Positions 11,691-22,789 of a stretch of DNA of 64,000 nucleotides are shown piece after piece. The stretch's first letter is position 1. Every line of letters begins with the position of its first letter. The position numbers were made by a program, and so were the translations under genes. The notes beneath the pieces were generated by a model, which was not told the DNA's origin, ran no database searches, and worked only from the letters and a program-made list of their open reading frames with translations. Source of the stretch: Diploptera punctata (lineage: Eukaryota > Arthropoda > Insecta > Blattodea > Blaberidae); the NCBI GenBank assembly GCA_030220185.1, contig JASPKZ010009705.1:62001-126000 (forward strand), given 5' to 3'.

Positions 11691-12608
11691 CTAATATAGA
11701 GTGGTTTCCCACCATATTTCCAAAAACTCCATTGGTATACAATCTACTCCACTAGCTTTTCTATTTTTCATTTTCTTTATAGTTTCTATCACTTCATCCA
11801 ATGTTATAGCATTATATTCTTCTGTGGGACAGGGAGGTGTATTTGTTTCTTCTTCCTCTGCATATAATAACTGTCTGAAATGCTGTGCCCATTGTTCTGC
11901 TGTCATTCCATTTATAGCCAATTTATCCGTACACTCTTCTTTTAATCGCTGGAATACTTTGAAACCATATCTTTTTGCTCCTGTGACATCTTTTTCTATA
12001 TTTTTTATAAAACTTTCCCATCCTTCATTTTTTAATTTTCTAGATAATTTTCTGACTATTGCTCTTTTGTGTTTGTAATCTATTCTATCATTAATAGTAC
12101 CAGAATTAAGCCATTTTAAATAAGCTATCTTCTTATTACTGATTGCTTCTTTTATTTCTTCATTCCAAACTTTCAATCGATTTTTTGGTCTATTTTTGGA
12201 GGTTCCCAAACATTCATTTGCTGCTTTTTTTATTGATTCTTTTAATTTTATCCAATCTATTTCTACATCTCCAACTCTTGGTTTCAAGTTTTGTTTTATT
12301 CGATTTTCATATAACTGTCTTATACTATCTTGTTCTAATAGCTGTACTTTGTATTTTTCGTTTTCTGATTTCTTTTCTACTTTCCTTCTAAAATAAGGTT
12401 TGTTCGTTCTAATTTTTCCAACCACTAAAAAGTGATCAGAATCTATTTCTGTCCCCTTATAGACTCTCGTATCCATTATTTGTGTCCAAAATGTTCTGTT
12501 TGCTATTATGTAATCTATTATAGACCTGGATCCCCGACTCATCCAAGTAAACTTATGTATTTCTTTATGTTTGAAAAATGTATTTGTAATTCGTAGCTGG
12601 TTATACAT
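11691..12608 (-). pseudogene. LINE family W, end of endonuclease and linker to reverse transcriptase
   Basis: A 305-residue open frame begins with the endonuclease tail (TWMSRGSRSIIDYI and TDHFLV-like IDSDHFLVVGKI, a conserved SDH motif). It runs through a lysine-rich linker and ends in the pre-polymerase segment KMKNRKASGVDCIPMEF. The frame ends at a stop just before the fingers of the polymerase. The annotated first methionine is only the first ATG in frame, not a true start. Confidence 0.85.
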
Positions 12609-12975
12609 ACAAAAATCTCTTAAAATTATCCCTTTACTTCATTTTCTCAATGTGGGCCAATTAAATCTTTAATGGTTTTATTTCCAATTCTGGCATTGAA
12701 GTCTCCTAATATTACTATCTGGTCATTTTTATTTATTCTATCCTTTATATCTTGTAATTCATTATAGAATTTCCCTGCTTCCTTTTTATTTCCAGTAGAT
12801 GGGGCATATATTCCTATTATTGTTAAATTATCTCTTCCTAACTTTAATCTTAATGTTACTATTCTGTCACTTATCCAGGAATAAGTTATTTTTTTTTCTC
12901 CAATTTTGTTTTAATAAAATAGCAATTCCAGATTTGGCTCTTTCTGTCTTTTCTACTCCTGAATAGATCTTGTCT
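12609..12975 (-). pseudogene. LINE family W endonuclease domain, broken
   Basis: Translation of the minus strand gives AKSGIAILLK, SDRIVTLRL, NLTIIGIYAPS and QIVILGDFNARIGN. The GDFN motif contains catalytic or metal-coordinating residues of the endonuclease/exonuclease/phosphatase fold used by LINEs to nick target DNA. The N-terminal TWN and ET motifs of that fold are absent, so the copy is 5'-truncated. A stop near 12652 and a frameshift separate it from the following frame. Confidence 0.85.
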
Positions 12976-13555
12976 CAGGGTAAAACCCCCGCTTGTAAAT
13001 TTAGCTAATGGGTTATGGTTATCCACGATAAATCAGTTAACTGCAGGCTTAGAAGATATTTCTACTCAATCTGTCGAGCAAAGGATTATGTCATTACTAA
13101 GTTATTATCATGTGTCAGCCACTTCCGTCTTAACAAAAGAAAGGGTGACATTACCTGAGTTGTCATTACCCTTCTTAATAACTAGTCATTTCATTCCATT
13201 GATACTGACCTCTTCGGATCATTTTATATGACATTTGCTCTTACATAATCAGGTTTTCACTCGCTTCCCTGATCATTTTGAATATAAATATGACCTAAGT
13301 CCAGTAACTGCTTCGTTCAATGATATTATAATTGTATCTGATTTTTATTGCCAATTGGGATTTATTTATAGAGCTACTTAGGAGGCTGAGTGAATGACTT
13401 GCCACAAAATGAATAAATATGAAATTGAAAAAAAAAATAATAATATAGGACTTCTGTAGGAAGAAATACCATGAAAACAAAAAGGAAAAATATATTCTTA
13501 CATTTAATTTTTTTTTTTTAATCTTCCATTTGTAACTGTCACCAGAACAGTCTTC
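12976..13555. other. No gene recognised
   Basis: AT-rich DNA between the LINE 5' edge and the next element. No motifs seen. Confidence 0.5.
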
Positions 13556-13559
13556 TTCC

Positions 13560-14470
13560 TTGAGGTTTCAACGATAGTCTGCTAACATGTTCTGTGTCAA
13601 TTTTATTGCACACCTTCTCTCCATGACAGGAATTACCTGGCGAAATCTCTCGCCGCATTCGTCACTAATTGTACCCAATAGGTCCAAATGCAAGTGTAAA
13701 AAGTTAATATTCAAGGACATATTACACTCAATTCGCTGATAAAACCTCAACAAGTTCCTAATAAGTTCCTTGTAGTTGTCAGCTTTCGCATTTCCAAGAA
13801 AATTAGAGTATACTTGTCTGAAAGCTAACTAGCATATCTATCTTTTCTTGTTAGCAATTCCACAAAGATGTCATCTAAAGGATTTGTGGTCAAATAAATA
13901 TACCTTCTTTTAACTTACTGAGTTTAGGATTTTTTTTTCTCAAGTAACCCAAAACCCTAACCATATTTATCCAAAGCCTTAACAAAAAGGCCCATCAATC
14001 CTAATTTTATATGCAACGATGGCAACAGAATCTTGACTTTTTCAATTAAATGGTGGTTCTTAACACTGTTCTCTCCAGGAATTTTGCTTGTTTTCGCATG
14101 GGCCAGTCCTCAATGCTGTAAAATGTATCCTTTGCTCGGCTGTCCCATTCGGAAATAAAGCAGAAACATTTTGTAAACACAAACTTCATACCTAAAAAGC
14201 ATACCAATCATTTTCAGTTCTCCGCATATCTGCCAACCAAATTTTGCATAATTACTTTCAATATTGCATCCGTATTTTCATACGTTTCCTTCATGCCGAA
14301 AGAATAGGCAAGGGTAGATACTCCCATTATACGACAATACTGCTTTTTAACTAATCTTAGATGAATCTACAATTAGCTAGAACTAGATCGTTTAGTTCAC
14401 ATTCAAAAATAAAGCGAGGTAGGCCTATATTTGGTTCTGACTCTGGAAAACTTGGACCGGTTTTTTGGAT
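13560..14470 (-). pseudogene. Degenerate copy of an unclassified multi-copy family (CGDLK family)
   Basis: Frame-jumping translation of the minus strand gives ELNDLV, KETYENTDAILK, WQICGELKMIGM, SEWDSRAKD, LPSLHIKLGLM, FVKALDKYG, LKEGIFI, then CNMSLNINFLHLHLDLLG, SDECGERFRQ and MLADYR. The order and spacing match the plus-strand copy at 25320-26755, so the two are one family. From memory this family is widespread in arthropods and other animals as unnamed proteins. Conserved acidic residues (CGDLK, SDEHGE-type) would fit a nuclease or transposase fold, which is inference. Many frameshifts are present. Confidence 0.65.
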
Positions 14471-15086
14471 GTGAGGGTCGAGCTTACTAATCTTCAGGAG
14501 GACTGCTAAGTTGTATGAGCTACATCCACTGTCCATTCTTTAGGACGCTTAGGAATTGGTATTAGGTCATGCATTACTCATACGTTTTTGACTGAAATAT
14601 AGAATGTGTTGATTTTGCACTATAACCCGATATATACGTTAAACAGAATTAACAATCCTTAGTATTATCTTTCTGTTCTATCAATATTACAGGTTTCCAA
14701 AGGGCATTGATTTATGAGTGACATTAATACGGGTACAACCACGATTGTTCGCGAACAATTAGGCTTACTACAGATATTACCCGGTGCTTTAACTCTTTCT
14801 CTTGCCTACTTCACTTCCGAAATACAATTTTTTCTATAGAAAAAACTTCGGAATAAATTCACCGCAAACGTAACAAAATAGTTCGAGCTATTCACACATT
14901 TGCGTGACACGACGAACACAATAACTGAGTCATATTAAGAAAAAAATGAATGCCGTTATAGTTTTGTTATAATACACCTTACACTTCACAATATACACTT
15001 AAGATTCACAATTTCATGAACACACACAAATATAAAATACGGTCACTTGCGAAGGGATCAGAAAGAAAGTTAGCGCATCACTAACA

Positions 15087-15265
15087 AGGCAATTCATTTA
15101 TTTATTTATTTTTCAAATGCTCCAGGTTGTCATTTAGACATTTCTGGTGTTATCTCATGGCAATGCGTATTTGTAACCCACCTCTGAGGTTGGGGCACCT
15201 GGAAAGCGGGGTTAAGCTGCCCCGATGATATGAGAGTTGATGAGGATAGTAATGATGTGCAGGAG
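15087..15265 (-). repeat. SINE-2 family, 3' half
   Basis: Read on the minus strand it matches the tail half of the SINE at 47329-47627: GGTGCCCCAACCTCAGAGG, GGGTTACAAATA, AAATGACAACCTGG and an AAATAAATAAATAAAT tail. The tRNA-like head is missing (5' truncation). Confidence 0.75.
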
Positions 15266-15276
15266 AGATATTAATA

Positions 15277-16885
15277 CAGTAAAACTTGTTTAATCCGGAA
15301 CGTGAATAATGCGGAAATCTGTCAAATGCATTGGTCCCAGCAAAATAATAGTAATTTACGTGTATTTATTTTGCATAAAACGGAATATGTCCAACGCGGA
15401 AACGGAAGGATATTTCTACACAATTCATGGAAAAAAATATAAAGCGGAAAGGTAGGATATTTATTAACCATCAGCAGTTTTTTTTTTACTGAAGAAAGAT
15501 GCCAAGACGGCTTTTACAAATAGTGATTCAAACCATATGGACAAATAAATATCAAAACAAAACAAACCTTATTGTCACTGACCCTAAAGTTCATTGTTAA
15601 AAGCTGTTGTATTTCACATGCCGATATATACTTTGATAAATGCCTCCATCGCCACGATCTGTATATTATTGTTTCAACTTGCTCGTTGCAATAATTTTGA
15701 TTGAATAACACGTGTCTCTTGTGCTTTGTTCCCAGTTTATAATGTCGAGAAAAAAGGAAACAAAAATAAATAATTAGTACCGAAGAGAAAAACAATAGTG
15801 TTGGCCGCTTAAAGCAAAAATAAAAATGATTGACCGTTTATACCCATTGGCGAGTCGTTTGCGTCTATATCACGCTGTATCAATGTTAATGAATCAAGAA
15901 GTCCGAAGACAAAATGAGGAATTACATCGCAGAATTCACAGTTGAATATCAATTTTAATTGAAAGACCTTTTAAAAGCGGAAAACAAGAAAAAAATACTA
16001 AGTTCTATAAGTCCTTACCTAAACATGACAATAATAATTAATATAAATTATTCAAAATCTCTCATTAATTAATTTTATTTTGATAATTTTTATTTTATTC
16101 TGTAACCTTGGAACGTATCCCCTATATACCCACACAAATTACCATTCCATATTCACGGCATATTTGCGGAACATATCCTATGCGAATAGAGAGCTTTTAC
16201 TGTATAGATTCTACCTGTATAGGTTCGGCCTCATTACTCACCCATAACGCGAAACATAGAAACCTGTCTTGTAAATAACAATTGCGCTGTAAATTCTTAA
16301 ATTAGTTAAGTTCTGAGATCGATCTTTCACAGGTAGCGTTCTGAATTTACGGAATAAAGATGGCTGAAACTTATGTATCATTCTCATTAAGGGAAAAGTG
16401 AAAGTGATTGAAGATAAATCTCCAAACATTTCCGGACCGATGCTCCAAAGTCAAGCTCTAGCTCCTGTTAAATCCCTAAGGGAATAACGATTTCAAGGAA
16501 TCTTCAAGTTTGCTGGACAGTTTTAAAAGACGACACAATGTAGTGTAGAATAGAATTTGCGGGGAATCAAAGAATGTGGACGAAAGTGTAGTTAGTGAGC
16601 GAAAACCGAAACGGCATATTTGACTTTCAGGATACGCGCCTAAGAGACATTTTTAACGCTGACGAAATGGGGCTGTTTTTTTTCGCGCGTTAACCAGTGA
16701 AGTCGCTCATAATACTATAATTTACTTTTCAACGGCAGCGAAACTACAATTAATCCAAGGTACATAAAAAGACATATACGGTACTCTATTATCTAAGATT
16801 TAAGTTTTTTTATAATGCGGAATTTTGTCCTATGTGGGAGAAAAAAAATGGTCCCATGCGATTCAGCTTTGAGCAAGTTTTATTG
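15277..16885 (+). mobile_element. Tigger/pogo-like DNA transposon, decayed
   Basis: The element begins CAGTAAAACTTGTTTAAT after a TA dinucleotide (15275-15276). It ends with the inverted partner, which reads CAATAAAACTTGCTCAAA on the minus strand from 16885, followed by TA. Subterminal motifs (ATAATGCGGAA, TTGGTCCCA) are also mirrored. CAGT-type ends with TA flanks are typical of pogo/Tigger. A second terminal-like motif, CTTTTACTG followed by TA, lies inside at 16195-16202 and may mark a deletion or nested relative. Confidence 0.7.
16390..16700 (+). pseudogene. Tigger/pogo transposase fragment (CENP-B/DDE type)
   Basis: Frame-jumping translation gives ISGPMLQSQALAPVKSL, DSFKRRHNV-like and GESKNVDE-like pieces, then RDIFNADEMGLFF. 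The first part belongs to the CENP-B-type DNA-binding domain. NADE-GLFF is the first catalytic aspartate region of the DDE domain. The rest of the catalytic domain is gone or unrecognisable before the 3' inverted repeat. Confidence 0.75.
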
Positions 16886-16889
16886 TATT

Positions 16890-18295
16890 ATCGAGATCTG
16901 GATATTTTCTGCTTTTTGAATTTTGTAATACTGCATCTAATTCTCCCAGTGTAATATTTTCATTTGTATAATCAAAAGTGGTTATATCATCTATATCATT
17001 ATCAATTGCTGAAGTACAACTATCAAGCCTAGTTCATTATAGTATTTAATCCATTCTTGTTCAGATATAGAATTTATTTTTAATTTATCATTTGTTTGTA
17101 GTTTTAAATTTCTCAATATTTTGAAACATTTTCTCTGTACCCCAAAACATCCCGTTCCAAGGATTTAAACTTGTCCCAATCATTTCTTCTAACTTCTCTA
17201 AATTTTTACGGACTTAAGCACAAAGTATTTTGTATTCAATATAATGTTATTTATTAAATTGCAAATATATTTGGATTTTTTTCATTTCTATATTAATTAA
17301 ATTATTTAAATCCTCATTCCATGTTCTCAGGTTTTTTTTATTTTTTTTTATTTATAGCCAAGGCTTTCTTGTGCTGCTTTTAAAATACTGTGTTTTATGT
17401 CCATCCAGAATTCATTGACTTTGGATTTTCTAATAAATGCCCGGCTTTTTTCATTCAGTCTATTTTGATATAGAAATTTTATACTTTATTCTTCCAGGAG
17501 GTGTACCGTTAATATTTTATTTTCTTTTGAAACTGGAGAATATTTTGTCTTTTTTTGTTTGTTTGTAAATTCAGTAAATTGAAGCGAAAAGAGTACTTTG
17601 TAATAGGAAGTGGTCAGTATCCAATTGACTGCATCTAAAAATGTTAGTATCTCTAATGTGTGAATTTAGGCGTTCATTTATTATTATGAAATCTATAATA
17701 GATTTAGTTCCTCTGGCTGCCCATGTATACTTGTGAATATCTTTATGTCTAAAAAATAATTTGTGATCTTTAAATTGTTAAAAGCGCAAAAATATATTAA
17801 CATCTCTCCATTATTGTTGCGTATAGGGGTTCTTCTGATCCAATACATCCCTGAACAGGTTGATTTCCAATACGGCCATTAAAGTCTCCTGGTAAAAATA
17901 TCTGTTTGTTCTTGTGAATTTTATCATTTTTGTGAAGTCATAAAATTATGATGATTCGGAAATCTTGCCTTCTACTGGTGTGTAAATGCTAATAATAGTG
18001 AAGTATTTCTTAAGGAATTTTAGATCTAATTTTAATATTCTATCCGAAACCCATTCATGCCCTTTATTTCTTCAATCCTTTCTGATGAAGATAGCCACAC
18101 CTGATTATGCCCAAATTTCAGCTGGTAATCCTGAATATATCATTACATAGTTCCATAAATCTTTCCGTGCCTTTCATTTTCTTTTTGGTTTCTGTAATAA
18201 TTGCAATATCTATTTTCTTCTTCAATAATTCCTGATAAGTTCGTCCTCTTTATACGTTATCCCTCGAACATTCCATGTTGCAGTTGTCATATTTA
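16890..18295 (-). mobile_element. LINE endonuclease-half relic (related to family W)
   Basis: The minus strand starts with MTTATWNVRGI, the N-terminal catalytic motif of LINE endonucleases. IAII and LLQKP/ITET-type remains, PGDFNGRIGNQPV, and a linker up to the pre-polymerase region follow. The order matches family W at 11691-12975, but the sequence is much more decayed and the polymerase is missing. Together with the family-W copy, it covers the endonuclease start that is truncated there. Confidence 0.7.
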
Positions 18296-18299
18296 TAGC

Positions 18300-18625
18300 C
18301 TGGTCAACTTTATGATCCATCCGAGTATTTCCCTCGAGTAGTTTCGAGTAATGAAAAATTTCTAACCCTTGGTGCTGGGGCTGCCAACTAAGCTTCGAAG
18401 TAAGTTTATAGAGAGAGTTAGTAGGAAAATAGAAATAATTCCCTAGGCCTCGGATACCCTAATACCATCGGGTTCGGAGAAAAAAAAAAAGACGTGGTCA
18501 AGAGAGACCTGACAGGAAAGGATATAGATAGGAATCTGGTATACGTGGAATAAATACCAGATAGGTAATAGTTCATAATTGCCGACCACTGCAATTTGGT
18601 GATTGGAATTTGACCATCATGAATA
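18300..18625. other. No gene; spacer between two elements
   Basis: Nothing recognised besides a short poly-A run near 18480. Confidence 0.4.
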
Positions 18626-18627
18626 TA

Positions 18628-19946
18628 CAGGGTGGACCGCTCGAATGGACCTAATTTCAATTGCTTGTTACTGGCAAACGGTTGAAGATAGAAACTTAAA
18701 ACAACGTTCATAGTACAGAAAAACTCACCAAGTTTCGAATCCTGTCGGTAGATGGCACAAAGATACGTTTCTCGTTCTTAGATTTAATTGTTTGTGAAAA
18801 TGGCGACTCCGCAGATGAAAGCGCAAGCTGTTTTGTGGTATGCGGAGTTTAAATCAATCATTAGAGTTCAAAGGGAGTTCCGGCGTGTGTTTAACCGTGA
18901 TGCTCCAACTGCTAGAAGCATAAAGAAGTGGCGTGATACATTATTAGCTACAGGATCTGTGTTGAAGAAGCATGGTGGTGGTCGCAGAGCATCCGATTGA
19001 AATGGTAGCAAATGTTCAAGCCGCATTTGAGCGAAGCCCCCGGAAGTCATTAAGAAGAGCTTCGCGGGAACTTCAAATACCAAAATCGACATTACAACGG
19101 ATTGTCCACAAACGCCTCAAACTGCACGCATATAAAGTGCAGTTAGTGTAACGTCTGGAGCCGAATGACATGCCGAAACGAGTGGAATTCGCCAATACGA
19201 TGCTGGACCGTCTCGGCGCTGATCCTGACTTCATGACCAAGATTTTCTTCTCGGACGAAGCCACTTTCCATTTGTCAGGCAAGGTAAACCGGCATAATGT
19301 GCGGATCTGGGGATCGGAGAATCCTCACGCTATTCAAGAGCATGTTCGTGATAGTCCGAAGATGAATGTTTGGTGCAGTTTGTCACATAATAAGGTCATT
19401 GGACCGTTTTTCTTCGCCGAGAGAAAACTGTTCGTGGTACCACATATCTTGACATGCTGGAGCAGTTCTTCTTTCCACAAATTGAACAACTGCAGCCTAA
19501 CATCGTTTTCCAGCAAGATGGTGCTCCTCCCCACTGGTCCAATGAAGTTCGTACGACTTTGGACATTTTCCCTGGCCGTTGGATTGGTAGGGGAGGACCA
19601 ATCGCGTGGCCCCCGAGATCTCCCGATTTAAACACCACTGGATTTCTTTCTCTGGGGCTATGTCAAAGATAAAGTTTTACACCACCCCAGTCAAAGACCT
19701 TCGTGAGCGCATCATAGAGGCTATTGAGAACATTCCAGAAGACATACTCCAACGTACTTGGCAAGAAATTGTTCATCGCTTTGATATCGTCACAGTGACT
19801 GCTGGGGCTCATATAGAGATGTGGTGATCTGGATATCAAAACTTGGTGAGTTTTTCTGTAATATGAACGTTGTTTTAAGTTTCTATCTTCAACCGTTTGC
19901 CAGTAACAAGCAATTGAAATTAGGTCCATTCGAGCGGTCCACCCTG
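18628..19946 (+). mobile_element. Tc1/mariner-superfamily transposon, full length, inactive
   Basis: CAGGGTGGACCGCTCGAATG at 18628 is mirrored at the right end (ending 19946), with long inverted repeats of roughly 100 bp at each end. TA lies directly outside on both sides (18626-18627 and 19947-19948), the classical Tc1/mariner target. The 1,319-bp length and single transposase frame are normal for the group. The high similarity of the two long ends suggests a fairly recent insertion, but the coding frame is broken. Confidence 0.92.
18788..19827 (+). pseudogene. Mariner-like transposase (DUF4817-type N-terminus, DDE_3 domain), frameshifted
   Basis: The start is at 18788 (MATPQMKAQAVLWYAEFKS), with a helix-turn-helix region containing REFRRVFN and RSIKKW. 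After a break at 19000, the frame restored at 19170 has FSDEATFHLSG (first catalytic D) and NRHNVRIWG. Further breaks are followed by FQQDGAPPHW (second D) and WPPRSPDLN. The third catalytic D (LDFFLWG) is encoded in a shifted frame, so the residue survives at DNA level. The C-terminus is VTAGAHIEMW. At least four lesions separate these pieces. Confidence 0.88.
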
Positions 19947-19949
19947 TAT

Positions 19950-21085
19950 GTTTCCTATCATGTTTCATAGTACTTGGTTATCACAAAATTTTGGGCTGAA
20001 GTCCAGTTTTATAGGTCTGGAGTTATTAGTTCTCGAACCGGTTCATCCGTCTTCTCTGCCGTTGGGACAATATCCTCCTCCGATGTCGAAGCCGTTGACC
20101 TTCTCAGTTGAATATTATTGTCGAAATCATGTATTATTTATGAGAGTAATTTGGTCCAGATTATTTATTTTCATAAGACTTTTTGCCAATACCGTTTGTG
20201 AGTTACATTGGATGTGGGATAATTTTAGCGATGGACACCATGCTATGTGGATTTATTATCATTAAAGCTTGAGGTAAGTTTTTTTTTTATAGTTGACTCA
20301 TTTGAATTAGCAAGAAATCATCTTTGATCATATAGTTGTGACGTTAAAATAAAATTATATATAGTTTGATGAACAAATTTGATCAATTTCATATAAAAGA
20401 TATAGTTGCTATCAATTCATAAAAGAACAAATTTAACAGAGAAACATGACAGTACTCTGTCAGATGTTCACTCCACTGTCATTCATAAAACATACAAGAA
20501 CGATATAAAAGCTTCTTATCCATATGCTTGAAACCAAATTTTAAGCCGGATGCGGAAATTGGAAATCATAAAATTATAAAATGTAGGTGTTTTCAAAAGA
20601 TTTAGATGGCAGTACGACAGTAAAAAAGGATGTCATATTCATTATCAGCATCTACTGATCACTTCGTTTTATTTAAAGGAGTTTTCAGCCCTGTAATATC
20701 AATGTTCTGTAATTTATATTTATTTTTGTAGCTGGACAGTATTGTTTATCGCTTTCTTAACGCAGTCGACTTATTGCGGTTCATACATGACTCAAAACGT
20801 ACGGTTAGACCCCTCTCTCTCGCAGGCTTCACGGTCCTTTGAGTCTAGCCAACAGTATACTTTTGATTTGTTTTTAGTTTTAGTACCAACGTTCTATGGT
20901 TTTTATCTTAACGTGAGGGTGCCTGTGTTTCACTAAGAGTATGTCCTCGCCTAGTGTAAGTAATGGTGACTAAGAACTTGATTGTGGGAGTGTCGAGATT
21001 TAAATTCAAGTTTTCCGGCCTTAGCCACACCTTTTTGGGGTTTCTTGACCAATCTGATTAAATTACGCTTATTTCCCTAGAGATA
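19950..21085. other. No gene recognised
   Basis: Short frames at 19948-20265 and 20742-20936 show no motifs. The 20270-20290 region is a T run. Confidence 0.4.
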
Positions 21086-21089
21086 TCTT

Positions 21090-21400
21090 GAGTGGATTAT
21101 GGTCAGCAAGTCGTCTCAATGAGACATCCAGTAGGCAACTAAAATATTACTTGGATGAAGGAAGTCGGTTAGATTTTGCTCAGATACATTTTTCTTCAGA
21201 CTTCAGGTTCTTATACGAGCCCGAAAATCTTCAGACTCGGGACCCAAGTCTTAAAGTTCCTTCCGGAGGACTTTTCCCTTGGATTTTTCCATCCTAAAAA
21301 ATCCATCGAAACGGCAGGGTTTGAAACTGCGACCCTCGGGACTAGAGAAAGGGAATATAAACCGCTAAACCGTCGCGGCCGACCGGTTGGAACCAAACCT
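21090..21400 (-). repeat. Probable interspersed repeat with tRNA-like end
   Basis: The minus strand from about 21390 reads like a damaged tRNA head: GACGGTTTAGCGGTTTAT in the A-box position and CAGTTTCAAACCC as a B box. It is followed by a region whose plus-strand translation (FRFLYEPENLQTRDPSLKVP) I recall as a common spurious frame from insect repeats. No second copy is in this window, so the assignment rests on the tRNA-like boxes and memory. Confidence 0.4.
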
Positions 21401-21404
21401 GTCA

Positions 21405-22725
21405 TACGACTTAGTCCACGGGTAACTTCCAATTTAATTAAATGGCCTATTTAATAAATGTTACGTGATGAATTCCAGTAGGCCTAGGCATTGTATTTAT
21501 GCTACTGTTCCGTTTATAAGCCAGTATGTATATCAATCCGGCAAATATTGTGTCGTTTTCAGCTAAGCTTCCAACCAATCATGCTCTTTCATGGGAATTT
21601 TGTTTTTGCGCAGTGTCTTCCCGAAAGGACAACACCCAGAACATGATCATTACTTAATCTACTCCAATTTTATTTTCAGACGCTTCAACATATTTAGTCA
21701 TACCTCGTCTAGAATCTCAGGCCTATATTTGTAGACTGTGTACTTCTATTGTTTTCTGTAATCATGACTGCCATGTAAATTCATTTATCCTACCTTTTAT
21801 TAATTATCTGATGATTGATGATGAAATGGACGGTGGTTCAGATCTTCCAACTAGTAATTTGCCTTGTCAACTAGGAAAACACAGAAAAACTAAGACTGAT
21901 CAAACCGGGAATTTGATCTTAGGGCCTTCCGAAAACCAATCTAATCCAACTCATTCGATGAATTTATTTTACAAGACATTATACTTACTGTATCGATTTC
22001 ATACAAGATTTACATAAGTAAGTTAAAATAGATAACGAAGAATAGGTTTTATTTTAAATTTTCAGATGCTAGTGAGAAGTCGATAAGTTTTCCCTTCTTT
22101 TTCACTGAACCATCGGATATGAAAAACAAACTCAGCAGCTACCATGTGTAGGAGTTCACCTTATAGATTCACACTTAACCCCATAATATAAACAGACTGT
22201 ATTAAATGAACAAATAATACGAATTATTCATGAGCCGGATCCGAATACACGCGGAAGAAAATAAAATTAATTTGCTTTAATTTGAAATTTAAACAAACTA
22301 AACAGATTAAAACTAATCTAGTTATATTTTAAATCAACATTAACCTCGTAATTCGTGCTGTTTCACGCTTTGATTTCGTTAAACATCTTTGCTAGATAAC
22401 AACCCGAAGGTATGACTTTCTTGTAGGCTTTATGTAATCTCATTTAACAGCCTCTGGCGTTATGAACCACACATTCTCTATTTAAAACCGCTTGTTTGGT
22501 TTTGGCTCTAAGTAAAATCTCACATTATATACAATGTTATTTCGAGACACGATTCTAATGAACATTGAATTTACATGCATGGTATTAAAGACGATCAAGT
22601 TGGGGGTATAACAATATTTCATTAATTAATCGTCACATGTTAGGTTCATTTTAAATTTAAATAGGTTTCAAATGTTTTAAGATGAAGTTAAGAAATGTAA
22701 TACATAGATTATGATTAGATACCCT
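21405..22725. other. No gene recognised
   Basis: AT-rich DNA. Frame 21811-22017 has no recognisable motif. Confidence 0.4.
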
Positions 22726-22727
22726 AT

Positions 22728-22786
22728 TCTCGGGATTGGAATGATATAGAGCTTATGTCCGCGCGGCCATTAATTAGTTAGATGCC
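22728..22786 (+). mobile_element. LINE family Z, last 60 bases
   Basis: GATTGGAATGATATAGAGCT, then TATGTCCGCGCGGCCAT and a TTAGTTAG run match the extreme 3' end of family Z with a short deletion. A very short 5'-truncated relic. Confidence 0.5.
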
Positions 22787-22789
22787 CTA

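Larger units (their letters stand above)
10445..12975 (-). mobile_element. LINE (family W), near-complete endonuclease plus reverse transcriptase
   Basis: This is the best-preserved retrotransposon here. Reading on the minus strand it has an apurinic-type endonuclease region (GIYAPS, ILGDFNARIG), a linker, a reverse transcriptase with YRGISLLTTASKIY, CGFRKGRSCIDAIF, LFLDFEKAYDRV, GLRQGCGLSPLLF and a FADDEVLL catalytic motif, then YGSECWTLRAKDKSR and a C-terminal HV-RM-GRP segment. The 3' end is a GAAGAAGAAG tail. The first part of the endonuclease is missing. It is broken by at least three frameshifts or stops and a palm deletion, so it is inactive. Confidence 0.9.

Noticed and set aside
11701..12396. 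Hydrophobic plus-strand frames resembling membrane proteins
   Set aside because: They are antisense shadows of the lysine-rich LINE frame. Lysine AAA codons read backwards give phenylalanine.
18418..18711. 97-residue minus-strand open frame
   Set aside because: Half of it is the mariner inverted repeat read backwards. The same residues appear in the frame at 19663-19968 from the other end.
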